From Agapetus fuscipes (Eukaryota > Arthropoda > Insecta > Trichoptera > Glossosomatidae): 64,000 nt of DNA. Shown here one piece after another: positions 10,692 through 20,637 of the stretch; position 1 is the stretch's first letter; each line of letters starts with the position of its first letter. The stretch is taken from assembly GCA_951799405.1 (NCBI GenBank), contig OX637363.1:3100001-3164000 (forward strand), given 5' to 3'. Made by a program: the position numbers and the translations under genes. The notes beneath the pieces were generated by a model that was not told the origin of the DNA, searched no databases, and saw only the letters and a program-made list of their open reading frames with translations.

Positions 10692-10830
10692 GTACTTACA
10701 TTATTCTCAACGTTACGTTAGCGACGTAGCTAACGTCTTCAGGAGACACCCTCTCTGCACGATGACTGAGGATGAACGACGACTGAATCAGTTCATAATT
10801 TAACTGTGTAGTTATAATTATTGTAAATAT
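10692..10830 (-). repeat. Penelope-like terminal hairpin (copy)
   Basis: On the minus strand: CTCCTGAAGACGTTAGCTAC, GTCGCTAACG, then AACGTTGAGAATAATG. The stem CGTTAGC/GCTAACG is perfect. The same module is at 38990-39175 and, diverged, at 22778-22870. Confidence 0.5.
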
Positions 10831-11124
10831 GTCAAACGACCGTAATTCCAACCTAAACGTAACAATTACTAAAGGAACGATTTGTTTATACATAACAGTC
10901 ATAAATAGTAAAAACTAACAAGAATCGTTGGTGTTTCTTGCGTTGAAATTTTGGGAATCTTTCATATATTTATTTTCCATAGACGCAGGTGTAAAAATGT
11001 GTGAGTATTTTGGCGAAGTGGGGAGAGTTAGTGTTGGCGGCGCTTCATCTGCCTCCCAGAAGTCCGCAACACCGGCAGCCGCCAGTCCCCCACAGCCCGC
11101 CGCGGAGTCAGTGCAGTGCGCGCC

Positions 11125-11133
11125 ATGACATAA
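11125..11133 (+). promoter_or_regulatory. Two-codon upstream ORF in the Pkcdelta 5' UTR
   Basis: ATG ACA TAA lies 56 nt upstream of the first in-frame coding ATG, with G at -3. An arthropod initiator-like TCAGTG sits at 11108-11113, with GGACT about 27 bases downstream. If transcription starts there, this uORF is near the cap. The flanking 11000-11130 is GC-rich, as expected of a 5' exon. The element is visible; its effect on translation is inference. Confidence 0.35.
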
Positions 11134-11188
11134 CCGGACTAAATTAGATTCCCGAGTGCCAACAAAGACTAGACAATCCCCCCTCAAG

Positions 11189-14100
11189 ATGCCGCTGTTC
11201 TCGGATCTATCCAGCTTGAGCATGTACTACGGAGGAAGCGGCTCTGGAAGCTCTTACAGCAGCCCTTACCTAAACATCGGAGGCAACTACAGCACGCATT
11301 CTTCCCTCGGAGGATACTCCAGACCGCTCACCTCTCTGTCGTCGTACACGTCAGGAATCAGGAGCTCCTACATCCCTGCCAGGTCATACTCCCCCCTCTT
11401 GACTTCTATAAGTGAAAACAATCATTCTCGTAGAATCGGTGGAGCATCTTCAGGTGTTTTAGCGCGTCTGAGTCCGAAAGTGCAATCGAGGTTGAGTCCT
11501 AAATACAAAACTCAGAAGCCTATCACTATCAACACTGCTGATATTGACGTGTCGCGTGGAAAATATAATAATAGAACGAGGAATGAAACGAAAACAGGTG
11601 TTGGGAGCAGTTTGGATACAACGCATACGCAAGGACAGCGTGTTTCCCCCAAAAAGGATGAAAATGTTGGTGATGGTCCAGGGCTGGATAGGAACCGCTG
11701 TACGATACGCAGAGGAAGGTCTGTTGTCAGACTGCAGACTATCCATAGAAAAGATAAAGATTCACCCAGGAAGCAGCAGTTGAAAGAAGAAAGTGAGCAT
11801 GAGAATTCTCCTACGTCAGATGTGTTCATATCAATAACATCCCCGCATATTAGTCCCAAAAAGTGGCGAGAAAATCTGCCAGAAGACTTGTTGAAGAAAG
11901 AAAAGCAGAACAGAAAAACGCCCGGAGAGAAATTAGTGGAAAAGTTTATGATACGTGATAAAAAAGATGAAGATGAAATTTTATCTTTAAAAGAGCAGAG
12001 AGAAAAGAAGAGGCAAGATAATTTGAGCACTTATTCAAATGATGGTTCAGCGACAGCTGTTCCCACAGCTATAAAAAGGCATCGCTCTTCCAAAAGGCAC
12101 AGCTTGCGCAGATATCCAAGTTTCCATGATTTGTGCTCAGATGTCTCATCAGAAACATTGAACGATGGCATGAACCCTGTTAGTGTGGCTAGAAAACCTT
12201 CGAAACGATCTTCAAAGTTGTCCGAACAAACGAGTGAACGAGATAAGATGCGTTCGAGGAGATTGTCCCAGGAAATGCTAGATGAACAAGCGTCGATCTT
12301 CGACGCTATGATCCGTGACGAGAACCTCAGTACGACACAATTAGATCTGTCTAAAGTTGGACTCAATGGCACAAAAATAGATGACAGTGCTAAAACATTA
12401 GAGAGCAAACGGATTAAACATTTGTCAGTTGAAGATTTTGACAACAATAGCAAGAGTTTCCCGCAAGCCAAGACAAAGTCTGACAACGCGATTAACGAGA
12501 TGGGAGAGCGCGGGGAAAAAGAGAAGTCACCAAGTCCTTTAACACATCGGTCTTCGCAAAAGATGAAGAGATCTTCGTCTGGAGGAATGCTCAGCAAACT
12601 GGATTCCATAACAGAAGTTCCTAAAGAGTCTCAAATATTTCATAGATTGAAATCCATTGATGAAACTCCGAAAAATGTGAAAGTGGAAAGTGTAGTGCCA
12701 ACAGTGAAATCTGTACCAAAAGTGTCCTCTACTGTTGAAGTTGAGAATGCTGAGAAAGTTTTGAAGGTTAAGGTTGATGATGTGGTTGTAGAAGAAGTTA
12801 AAAGTCCAGTGAAGAAAAATAAAGTGTTTAGTAATCTCAAATATGACGTGGTGCTAGAAGATGAGAAAGTGCCAGCTGGTAATGCTAAAGTGATGAGCAA
12901 GAAAGATAAAATTGAAGACGTCAAAATTAAGAGTGTTAAAGATTTACCGAAAACAATACCTCTTGTTCCGAAATATTTGAAAACACCTCCGATATCCCAA
13001 AAAACAATAGAAGAACCAACTTTACGAGATGTTGAAATGAAGGAAGATGAAAATTCGGAAGATGCTGATAATTTTTGGAGTAAAATAGGCAAAAGGGAAA
13101 CAGTTTACTACAGGGATAGAAAAAAAAGGTTAGAAGAAGAGGCCGAAAAGAAAAGAAAGATGTTTGGTTGGGTAAACACAATAAACGAGTCTATGGAGGA
13201 AAGGGAGCCCATGTCACCAACAAAAAAAGATGCAGGAAAAGATACTGTGGTCTCAGAAATAACAAGAAATAAAATGGCGGTTGAATTATCCGAAAAACTT
13301 GAGAAAACTGAGCCTAAACCTGGCGTCGCTCCAAAAGATGAAATAAGTGCGTCACAAAAACCAGCTGATGCGGTCTTTAAGTCTGAAATCAGTCTAACTC
13401 TCTCCATTGATTCTGGGAAAGAAAGTAAATTAGCTGAGAGTGTGACACCAAAAGTAAATGATGCAATTAAGGTCTCCGAAAAACCTTCATCTCTTCTCAA
13501 AACTGATGCGAAGGAAAATGACAAAGTTAAAAATATTGATGCGGTGCCAAAGAATCCAGCTAGTGTAATTTCTGCGGCAGCGTCTGTTGATCAGAGCGCG
13601 ATAAAAAATATCAAAGATGAAACACTCACAAGCGATGACAGAAACATGAAATTGGAAACAAAATGTGAATCAACAACAACAGAAAACAAAACAGTGACTC
13701 ACATGCAGACAAATGAGGTCAAAGAAATGGTAGCAAAGGATTCCAAGATCGAATTAAAGAAGGACGTAGCTAAAATTACTCCGAAGATAGCTTTACCTGC
13801 CAAAAAAGAAAGTGATGTAACCCAAGCAAATAAAGATGAAATCAAAAAGGATCCTGATGTCAAAAAAGATCAAGAAAATGCGTCATGCAGTTCTCCTAAA
13901 GTTGATTGCGTGTTGTCTGATGTAGCAGAGGCGAAATCAAATGTAGAAAAACCAATTCCGAAGGTTAAATTGAAACCGGTCGCGGAAAAAGTGATTCCAA
14001 AAGTTCCTGAAGCTCTTGTTGTTGTGAACATTAGTGCAGTTAATATAGCATTAGTTAAAGAAAAAGTACCGAAAGTAGAAAATAAATCGGATGTCAAGAA

Positions 14101-14825
14101 AAGTGAAAAAAAGGTGGAAGTCAAAAAAGAAATTGAACAACAAAAGCCCATTGAAGAAACAAAAGACTCTGTTCCTATTAAAGTTTTAAGTGAAAAAGAC
14201 TGTAAAGCAAATGATGCTCCCAAATCTGATGAAATCAAAGCAGCCATAATAGAAGAAAAAATTGAACCCATTATTGAAATCTTTGATAGCTTGAAAGTTA
14301 ATGATAAGCCACCAAATATAAGCGTCAATATAACTGAAATACAAGTGGTTGACCTAGTAGCAAGCGTTTCAACCGATAATGTATGTGATAATCAAAGAGC
14401 TGAAGTCAATTCACCAGACGAAGGTGAAAACGGTGAATCCTCTGAACCCAAGGTGGTGGAAATTGTTGAAGTCACTTCAGTAACAGCAGTCATAGTTCCA
14501 CCTGAGGTAAAACCAAAAAGATTGGTCAAAGATGAGCCAGCTTTGAGACCGCTTATTGCCACCCCAAGGCCGTTACAAAAAAGAAGACCTCAAAGACCGC
14601 TCCCAGCCAGTTCAGATGAAAGCAGTGAAGAATCCTCAAGCGAGGAAGAGGAAACGGAATCTTCGGATGAGGAAACGGAGGAAGAGGATGAATTCTTTGA
14701 GTGCGAAGTAAAGAATAAGGTTGGAAGTGAAAAAGATGTGAGGACTTCCACCAGTTCAAATGATTCCGGATTCGATTCCTCAGCGCCTGTCTCTCCAGCG
14801 AACCAGATCATTTGCATTAAAAAAG
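11189..14825 (+). CDS. Pkcdelta: Pkcdelta first coding exon, long disordered N-terminal region
   Basis: This exon opens with ATG at 11189 (AAG before it, in-frame TGA upstream at 11126) and stays open for 1212 codons to the donor AAAAG/GTAAGA. A longer reading from GTG at 11156 is not a credible animal start. The first ~100 residues are rich in Ser, Tyr and Gly (MYYGGSGSGSSYSSPYLN). Next come Arg/Ser-rich segments with LSPK-type motifs. Residues ~490-1120 are a Lys/Glu/Val/Pro-rich run (KSPVKK, KVPK, VKKE) that resembles PEVK-type low complexity. An acidic serine run lies near 1140-1160, then NDSGFDSSAP. No folded domain is recognised. I link it to the kinase by orientation, phase (ends phase 1, next known exon begins phase 1) and the absence of a stop or poly(A) site. 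It could still be a neighbouring gene or an alternative first exon. Confidence 0.75.
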
Positions 14826-15710
14826 GTAAGACATTCATGACTCTTTCTTTACAGCTGGAATATTTCATCAATACGATAAAATTATGTGATGAGAGTCTAT
14901 TGAAATTAAACTAAACCTAATACATTTTAATGCTAATTTACAAACAGAAACTTGTTTCGTTGGTTTTTGAACCAATTTCGGAGTGGAACGAAAACAAAAT
15001 CAGTTCATCCTGAATTTACAAAAAATTACCTACTTTAAATGTGGACGATTCTTTGAATAGAACTTTTTCGTCACCTTTGATCACTTTTTCTCTGTCCCAA
15101 CTTTATTATATTTTATCTTTTTATGAGCTTTATTTCTTACTTTTTACTGATAAGTTACTTTTTACTGATTTGTATGTGTTGCACAGCAATAATTATTCTT
15201 GCATGCTTTTTTGTTTGTGTGCTTTGTGTTCATATAACATCATTCTAATTTTATGTGTAGGTACATATAGAACCTTCTAACAATTTTGTGAAAGTAAAAA
15301 TAACCTTCACAAAATAACGTTCAACACATCTCTTTTTTTAAACGTTAATAATTACTTATAGTTATAGAGTGTTTTTCATCCTCTTTTCATAAACTATATC
15401 TGAATGGATATATTCTCATAATTCATAGTACATATTTTCATCTGTATTCTATTTTCTCTTCTATACCCTAGTACTAGTATTTCTTCTTTCACCCTCTATT
15501 TTACAGTCTTTTGTATGTTCTTCCAGCTGGATGTTGACCAATCGTCATCTCATTTAAGCTACAATGGGAGTGAGTCTATCACGGCTCATTCTGGAGACAT
15601 GGTCTCTATTCTTACTATGCCCTCTATCTCATAAACATTCAATGAATTCGTATCCGTTGCCTTTGATTTTTTTCTCGATTGTACCCTCACCATTTCTTAC
15701 CGTTTTATAG
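14826..15710. other. Intron 1, unique AT-rich part
   Basis: No C1-domain coding is visible: there is no Trp-Gly pair in a C-x2-C context on the plus strand. Several pyrimidine-rich acceptor-like sites occur (for example TTTTACAG at 15510 and TTCTTCCAG at 15525), but stops follow in all relevant phases. Confidence 0.5.
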
Positions 15711-15884
15711 GATCGTCATTTTTTTCTGATAAACATGGAAAATTAAGAAGACCCCTGGGTGACAACGATCGATTTGAATTAGGACATAGATTACACGATT
15801 CTTTTTTATCTAATTTACGCTCCTTACAGTACATTCCTTCAATGTTCTTTTTTTCAGTATTACTTATTATGTTTGACCGCTCAG
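15711..15884 (+). CDS. Possible extra Pkcdelta exon (hypothetical)
   Basis: This is a 174-nt stretch between a pyrimidine-rich acceptor (CCGTTTTATAG) and a donor-like TCAG/GTACAC. It is open without stops only in the phase needed here (enters and leaves in phase 1, like the neighbouring exons). The peptide starts SSFFSDKHGKLRRPLGDND and ends with a hydrophobic segment. It matches no C1 signature, the T-richness makes chance openness easier, and GTACAC is a weak donor. Treat it as a candidate only. Confidence 0.2.
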
Positions 15885-15904
15885 GTACACCGCGTGTCGT
15901 TGGC

Positions 15905-16205
15905 ATCTTGGACCGGTCCGTAGTCCGTAGTGGCAACACTTCGGACTCGTAAATGGAAGGTTGTGGATTCGGATCCCGGCGGAGCACAAAAATATACCAT
16001 TTATATTTCGAATGTGCTCTTCGCTGAGTTGAAAAATTCATAAGCCTTTACCAAAGACCGGTCACTGAAAGATCCATCCAACCTTACAACAACTGGGTCT
16101 TGCTTGAGCATTGGCGCTTTCTACAGCGACGACCAAGCTCGCAGAGGGCTCTTGAGGTGTGATACACACAAAAACAGCGCTCACCAAATAAATCATCCTA
16201 ATATT
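15905..16205 (+). repeat. SINE-A copy with alternative tail
   Basis: Sense SINE-A from GGACCGGTCCGTAGTCCGTA (small duplication in the A box) through the body. It ends in the tail CTTGAGGTGTGATACACACA, then CAGCGCTCACCAAATAAATC, instead of the usual CTTAAAAAA. Confidence 0.8.
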
Positions 16206-16367
16206 ATTATTATTATTTATTTTCTCATTCGATTTAAATTTTCCGAATGAATTTCTCGTTTCCCCTTATTTTTAAAAGACAAACAACCTAACTTGAATAC
16301 TAATTATACAAAACACACTGTCAATTACTCATTCAAATCAATGGAATTTTGCATTATTTATAAAGAC

Positions 16368-16725
16368 AGGTCCTTTGCCTAGTGGCAATGCTTCGGACTC
16401 GTAAATGGCAGGTTGTGGGTTTGAATCCTAGCGGAGCACAAAAAATATGCTATTTATATTTTCAAATTTGCTGGGTTGAAAAATTCCTATACTTTTAACA
16501 AAGGCCGGTCACTAAAGGTCCATCCAGCCTTAAAGTAATTAGGTCTTGGTTGAGAATTGACGCTTTGTAGCTCCTAGTTCGTAAAAAGTCCAGTCGATGC
16601 TTCAGTTGGTAGAATGCTAGCATTCCATGCCGAGAGTACGAGTTCGATCCCCACCGAGGGTGTCTGAAATGATTTCCCGTTTCGGTGTTTATTTCAAACT
16701 CAAAATAAATTACCGGCAAGTACTT
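16368..16725 (+). repeat. Dimeric SINE (A+B), 3'-truncated
   Basis: A SINE-A unit is followed by the SINE-B head across the recurrent junction GTTCGTAAAAAGTCC. The B unit breaks off in AAAATAAATTACCGGCAAG, and an RTE tail follows at 16728. Confidence 0.8.
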
Positions 16726-16727
16726 TT

Positions 16728-16980
16728 TCCTTGACTCAAAGGGTTGGTATGAAGCTGACAACTCATACTGTAAAAAAATGTTCACTTTGCCAATGTCACC
16801 CCTGTTTCAGGGAATGTCGGCAAGAGTTGCAGGGCTTATGTTCATTTGAGGCTTGGATTTTCTTTGTAAGTACACATTCAGCATATTGTGTAAGCGCGAA
16901 CTGCACGTGTTTGTTGGCGGGCTTGCATTTGATATGAGCTTTAAATGTTATATATCTTTGCAACTTAGATTATAGATTAT
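16728..16980 (+). repeat. RTE LINE 3' tail copy
   Basis: Sense copy from TTCCTTGACTCAAAGGGTTG to GCAACTTAGATTATAGATTA. It is inserted in, or fused to, the end of the preceding dimeric SINE. Confidence 0.8.
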
Positions 16981-17193
16981 TATTTAGCATACGTACTGAA
17001 TGATCACACATTGTCAAAGTAGCTAGCTAGTGAGAACATAATACATAATAAGATGTGGGTACGCACTGACACATGTATACAAACCCTGACAAGTGTCCAA
17101 TTTTACTGACGGATTCGTTTACTGACTAATGTTGCATCGCACTGTACCTAATCAAAATTAGATAACTCCAAATCGCTGTCCTCGCAAAAAAAA

Positions 17194-17518
17194 AAAAACG
17201 CAACTAAGCTACACATATAGTGTAACTTCTTGCCGCGTTATCCCCGAAGGGGTCGCATGTGGCGAGATGAACCTATTTATTTTAACATGTAAGGGGGCCG
17301 GCCTTACGCCAACCACTTCAGTTGAAGTGGGGGTTTCCCAGCTCCCGAGGGGGCTGGTACTCATTTCTTGTGAAGGCAGAGTAAACCTTGCCGGTATTTT
17401 TTAGGGTTTGAAATAAACACCGAAACGGGAAATCATTTCTGACACCCTCGGTGGGATTCGAACCCGAGCTCACGGCATGGAATGCAAGCACTCTACCAAC
17501 TGAGCTATCGACCGGACT
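17194..17518 (-). repeat. SINE-B copy
   Basis: Antisense and one of the cleanest SINE-B copies: AACGCAACTAAGCTACACAT at one end and GCTATCGACCGG at the other, with B box GGATTCGAACCC (complement) near 17455. Confidence 0.85.
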
Positions 17519-17549
17519 ATTATTTTATGATCTTTTGACTTATTTGGTT

Positions 17550-17772
17550 CCTTGACTTATAGGTTGGTGTGCAGCAGACCACCCATGCTGTAAAAAATGG
17601 TTCACTTTGCCAAGAAAAGCGAGAGTCGCAGGGTGTATGTTCATTTGAGATTTGGGTTTTTATGTTGTAGGTTCACATGCGGCACGCACAATCGCGAACT
17701 TGTACGTGTTTGCTTGTGAAAATGCATATAATTTCAATCCCCAATGTTACATTTCTTTGCAACTTAGATTCG
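17550..17772 (+). repeat. RTE LINE 3' tail copy
   Basis: Sense copy with a deletion of the TGTCACCCCTGTTTCAGGGA block (it jumps from TTTGCCAAG to AAAAGCGAGAG). It ends GCAACTTAGATTCG. Confidence 0.8.
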
Positions 17773-17835
17773 AATGGATTTGTCTGCCATTACGGACACA
17801 GTTTTTGTTTTCCACAAATTAAATTAAGTTAAAAC

Positions 17836-18285
17836 AAGTCCGTAGTCCAGTGGTAACACTTCGGACTCGTAAATGGAAGGTTGTGGGTTCGAGTCCCGGC
17901 GGAGCACAAAAAATATACCGTTTATATTTTCAAATTTACTCTACACTGGGTTGAAAAATTCATAAACCTTTACCAAAGACCGGTCATCAAAAGGTCCATC
18001 CAGCCTTACAGCAACTGAGTCTTGCTTGAGAATATTGGCGCTTTCTACAGTGATGACCTAGCTCGTAAAAAAGGTTGACAGCTCAATTGGTAGAATGCTT
18101 GCATTCCATGCCGAGAGCAAGGGTTCGATCTCAAGGTTTACTCAGCCTTTACAAGAAATGAGAACCAGCCCCCCCCTCCCCGGGAGCTGGGAAACCTTCA
18201 CTTCAACTGAAAGTGGTCGGTGTGAGGCTCTCAAGGAGTGATATACACAAAAACAGCGCTCACCAAATAAACCAGCCTTATTTAT
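17836..18285 (+). repeat. Dimeric SINE (A+B) with SINE-A tail
   Basis: SINE-A, the junction CTCGTAAAAAAGGTTGACAG, then SINE-B. The B unit switches near 18225 from GGTGTGAGG to the alternative A tail (CTCAAGGAGTGATATACACA, then CTCACCAAATAAACC). This suggests template switching or a gene-conversion mosaic. Confidence 0.8.
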
Positions 18286-18526
18286 TTTTGTAAGCTTTTT
18301 TTTTTGAGTTATCGTTTTTTTGACTCGAGCGCCTCTCTATATTTAGTCGACCGTCACCGAGTTAAGGTGATCCAGGTAGATTAGTGTGTGGAGTGCCAAG
18401 TCGTCGTGATGTCATCAGCTGTGACTGCAGTCAGGAAGACATCACGGGGAATACTTCTGCCAACCATTGTCCGAGTGAATTTTTATTGCCACCTAAGAAT
18501 CTCATCCAAGGGTGCTTGAAATTCTT
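18286..18526. other. Unassigned intron segment
   Basis: An open stretch at 18390-18530 (VCGVPSRRDVISCDCSQ) is Cys-containing but does not follow the C1 spacing. I do not call it an exon. Confidence 0.4.
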
Positions 18527-18740
18527 TTTCTAATCTAATCTAAGTTGCAAATATATGATACATTGGATATTCACATTATATGCATTCTCACAAGCAGACA
18601 TGTCCAAGTTCGGGATCAGGTGCACATGCCGCGTGTGAACCTACAACATAAAAACCCCAATCTCAAATGGACATACACCCTGCAACTCTTGCCGTCCTTC
18701 CCTGAAACAGGGGTGACATTGGCAAAGTGAACCATTTTTA
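18527..18740 (-). repeat. RTE LINE 3' tail copy
   Basis: Antisense copy with a small insertion (CGGGATCAGGTGC) in the middle. It ends at AAGTGAACCATTTTTACA, where a diverged sense copy begins. Confidence 0.8.
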
Positions 18741-19072
18741 CAACCGGGTTTACGTTCATGTGAGGTTTTGTTTATTTGTATGCAGAATGTGTAGGCGTAA
18801 AGCATTTACTTTTAGAGTCATGGGCACGCCTCTGACCTAGAGGTTCTTGTTTTGTCGTGCCGTTGCTTTTACATCACGGGAAGGCCTTTCGCCACTTGAG
18901 AAAATACAAAGCTTTGTATGAGCGTCCATGTGCTGTGGGTCCTTCTGACACATACATACAGGACGGGTATGAGGAGGGTTTGAGCATACTGTGTCTGTCT
19001 GTGGGCATGCATTTAATATGAGCCTTAAAATTAAATGTTAACTTATCTTCGCAGCTTAGATTATAGATGGAA
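18741..19072 (+). repeat. Diverged RTE tail copy with ~190-bp insertion
   Basis: Sense pieces (CGTTCATGTGAGGTTTTGTT at the start, GTGGGCATGCATTTAATATG and TTCGCAGCTTAGATTATAGA at the end) enclose an unrelated segment around 18800-18985 (TCATGGGCACGCCTCTGACC onward). That segment may be a nested fragment of another element. Confidence 0.55.
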
Positions 19073-19424
19073 TGTAGATTATGATTTTAGTTGATTTCTT
19101 TTAAACTGCAATTGATGGTTAAGATTCATTTTACACAATGTCGCTTTACAATGTACTGATTTCTAGCTCTTCTAGACTTCACGGCTCAGTGTTTCAATCG
19201 AGACTCGTCTTTCACACAATTGCGGTCCAAATATATAGCGTCTAAACGGACGCTTCTCGCATATTCCAGACCCTTCTACACACTTCTGTATTGTTAGTTC
19301 CATATTGTTCTAGTTAACTTAGCCTGGGCACATGCATACATTCGACTTATACTAGAGGCGGACACACACATAAGCAAGCTACGCAATCGGGCTTCATAAA
19401 TTCATAACAATAAAAACAAAAAAT

Positions 19425-19735
19425 CGAGAACTTAGAATCGAGAGATTATCGATTACTTTTACTCGAGAAATTTCACTGTCACTCGAGTTATAACTCTCGA
19501 GTAGATAATTGGTAGGTATCCAGTAATTTCTCTCGAGTGATTTGTCTCGAGTATTGTCTTTCGATTATTTTTTCGTGATAATTTTCTCCCGAGTCATCTC
19601 ACTCGACTGATTTCTCTATGTTATTTCTTCGAGTTGTTTCTTTCGATATTATATTTCTATGGACTAATCTCTCTTGATTTATTTATCTAGAGTTTTTTCT
19701 CTCGAGTGGCTTTTCTCGAGCAACGTCTTTCGCAT
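19425..19735. repeat. 14-bp degenerate minisatellite (CTCGAG-rich)
   Basis: About 20 units of roughly 14 bp follow the pattern CGAGTnATTTCTCT. Clear consecutive examples are CGAGTGATTTGTCT, CGAGTATTGTCTTT, CGAGTCATCTCACT, CGACTGATTTCTCT, CGAGTTGTTTCTTT, CGAGTGGCTTTTCT and CGAGCAACGTCTTT. Some units have lost the CGAG but keep the 14-bp phase. CTCGAG palindromes are frequent as a result. Confidence 0.8.
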
Positions 19736-19883
19736 ATGGAACATTTTTTTTAATACGCATAGACGTCATATGAAGGGGTACAGATTTTTTAATTCGACAG
19801 AAACGTATTCCAAACAAAATAACTTGAAGCAAAATACTCGAATTGTAAATGATTAAGAACTAAGATTATAAGTTATAAAGAAA

Positions 19884-20310
19884 CCGGTCCATAGTCCAGT
19901 GGTAGCATTTGTGAATGGACGGTTGTGGGTTCGAATCCCGGCGGGGCACAAAAAATATAGGTACCATATATATTTTCAAATTAGCTCTTGGCTGGGTTGA
20001 AAAATTCATAAACCTTTACCAATGACCGGTCACCAAAGGTGATGATGATGATGATGGATGATTTCTTTCCTGTGGCGCCATTTAATGGTCCAGGACCATC
20101 TCAAGGGCGCCATGGCTTCTGGAGAAAAGTAGTGTCTTCAGTTCCTTTCTGAAGGTGGTGGTAGGCTGGGCGAAAGGTCCATCCAGCCTTACAGCAACTG
20201 GGTCTTGCTTGAGTATTGGCGCTTTGTAGCGATGACCAAGCTCGCAAACACCTCTGCGGCACTATATCTGAAATCTAGGGAGTCTCCCGTACAGGATTTC
20301 TTAAAAAAAC
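19884..20310 (+). repeat. SINE-A copy interrupted by an L2-type LINE end
   Basis: SINE-A sense sequence is split at 20037. About 137 bp (GATGATGATGATGATGGATG to GTGGTAGGCTGGGCG) intervene, and SINE-A resumes at AAAGGTCCATCCAGCC (20174). AAAGG flanks both sides. The insert matches the antisense L2-type LINE end at 37290-37500. Confidence 0.8.
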
Positions 20311-20481
20311 AAATTAAGAACAGAATGTGAAAAGTGATAGAGATTAAACAACTTGTTACATAATGTTAACGTATTTTTGCATACTTACAACATAAGGGTT
20401 CGTTATTTAAGAAAATCAAACAGTGAATATTTTTCGTGATATGTACTATGTTTATTATGATTGTTATTATTTAATATCTAG

Positions 20482-20583
20482 ATTGCGACATCAACTGTCA
20501 CAAGAAGTGTCAACCACTGACGGCCAACCTTTGTGGAGTGAACCAAAAACTAATCGTCGAAGCTCTAGCCTCTGTGAGAAGAG
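20482..20583 (+). CDS. Pkcdelta: Pkcdelta exon: second half of C1 domain
   Basis: Acceptor TTAATATCTAG, donor GAG/GTAAAA, 102 nt, phase 1 in and out. It encodes [18 protein letters not shown] and then [15 protein letters not shown]. This is the C-terminal half of a C1B domain: C-x4-H-x2-C-x7-C zinc ligands followed by the G-x-N-Q-K-L-x-x-E-A-L extension seen in delta/theta-type PKCs. The zinc ligands expected upstream (H, C-x2-C, and the first of the next pair) must come from a preceding exon that I could not find. Splicing exon 1 directly here would stay in frame but leave half a zinc finger. Confidence 0.92.
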
Positions 20584-20637
20584 GTAAAAAATATTTTGTT
20601 ATCACTGTGAATATTATATGTAGGTATCTCTAAGAGT

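Noticed and set aside
11156..11188. Start of the long frame at GTG 11156
   Set aside because: GTG is not a usual animal start; the ATG at 11189 has a good context and follows by 33 nt.
11459..14871. Long antisense frames opposite the first Pkcdelta exon
   Set aside because: They mirror the Lys/Glu/Ser-rich coding strand (antisense of such codons gives Phe/Ser/Leu frames) and have no splice or start support.
18390..18530. Cys-containing open stretch as the missing C1A exon
   Set aside because: The cysteine and histidine spacing does not match C1 domains, and it runs into LINE tail sequence.
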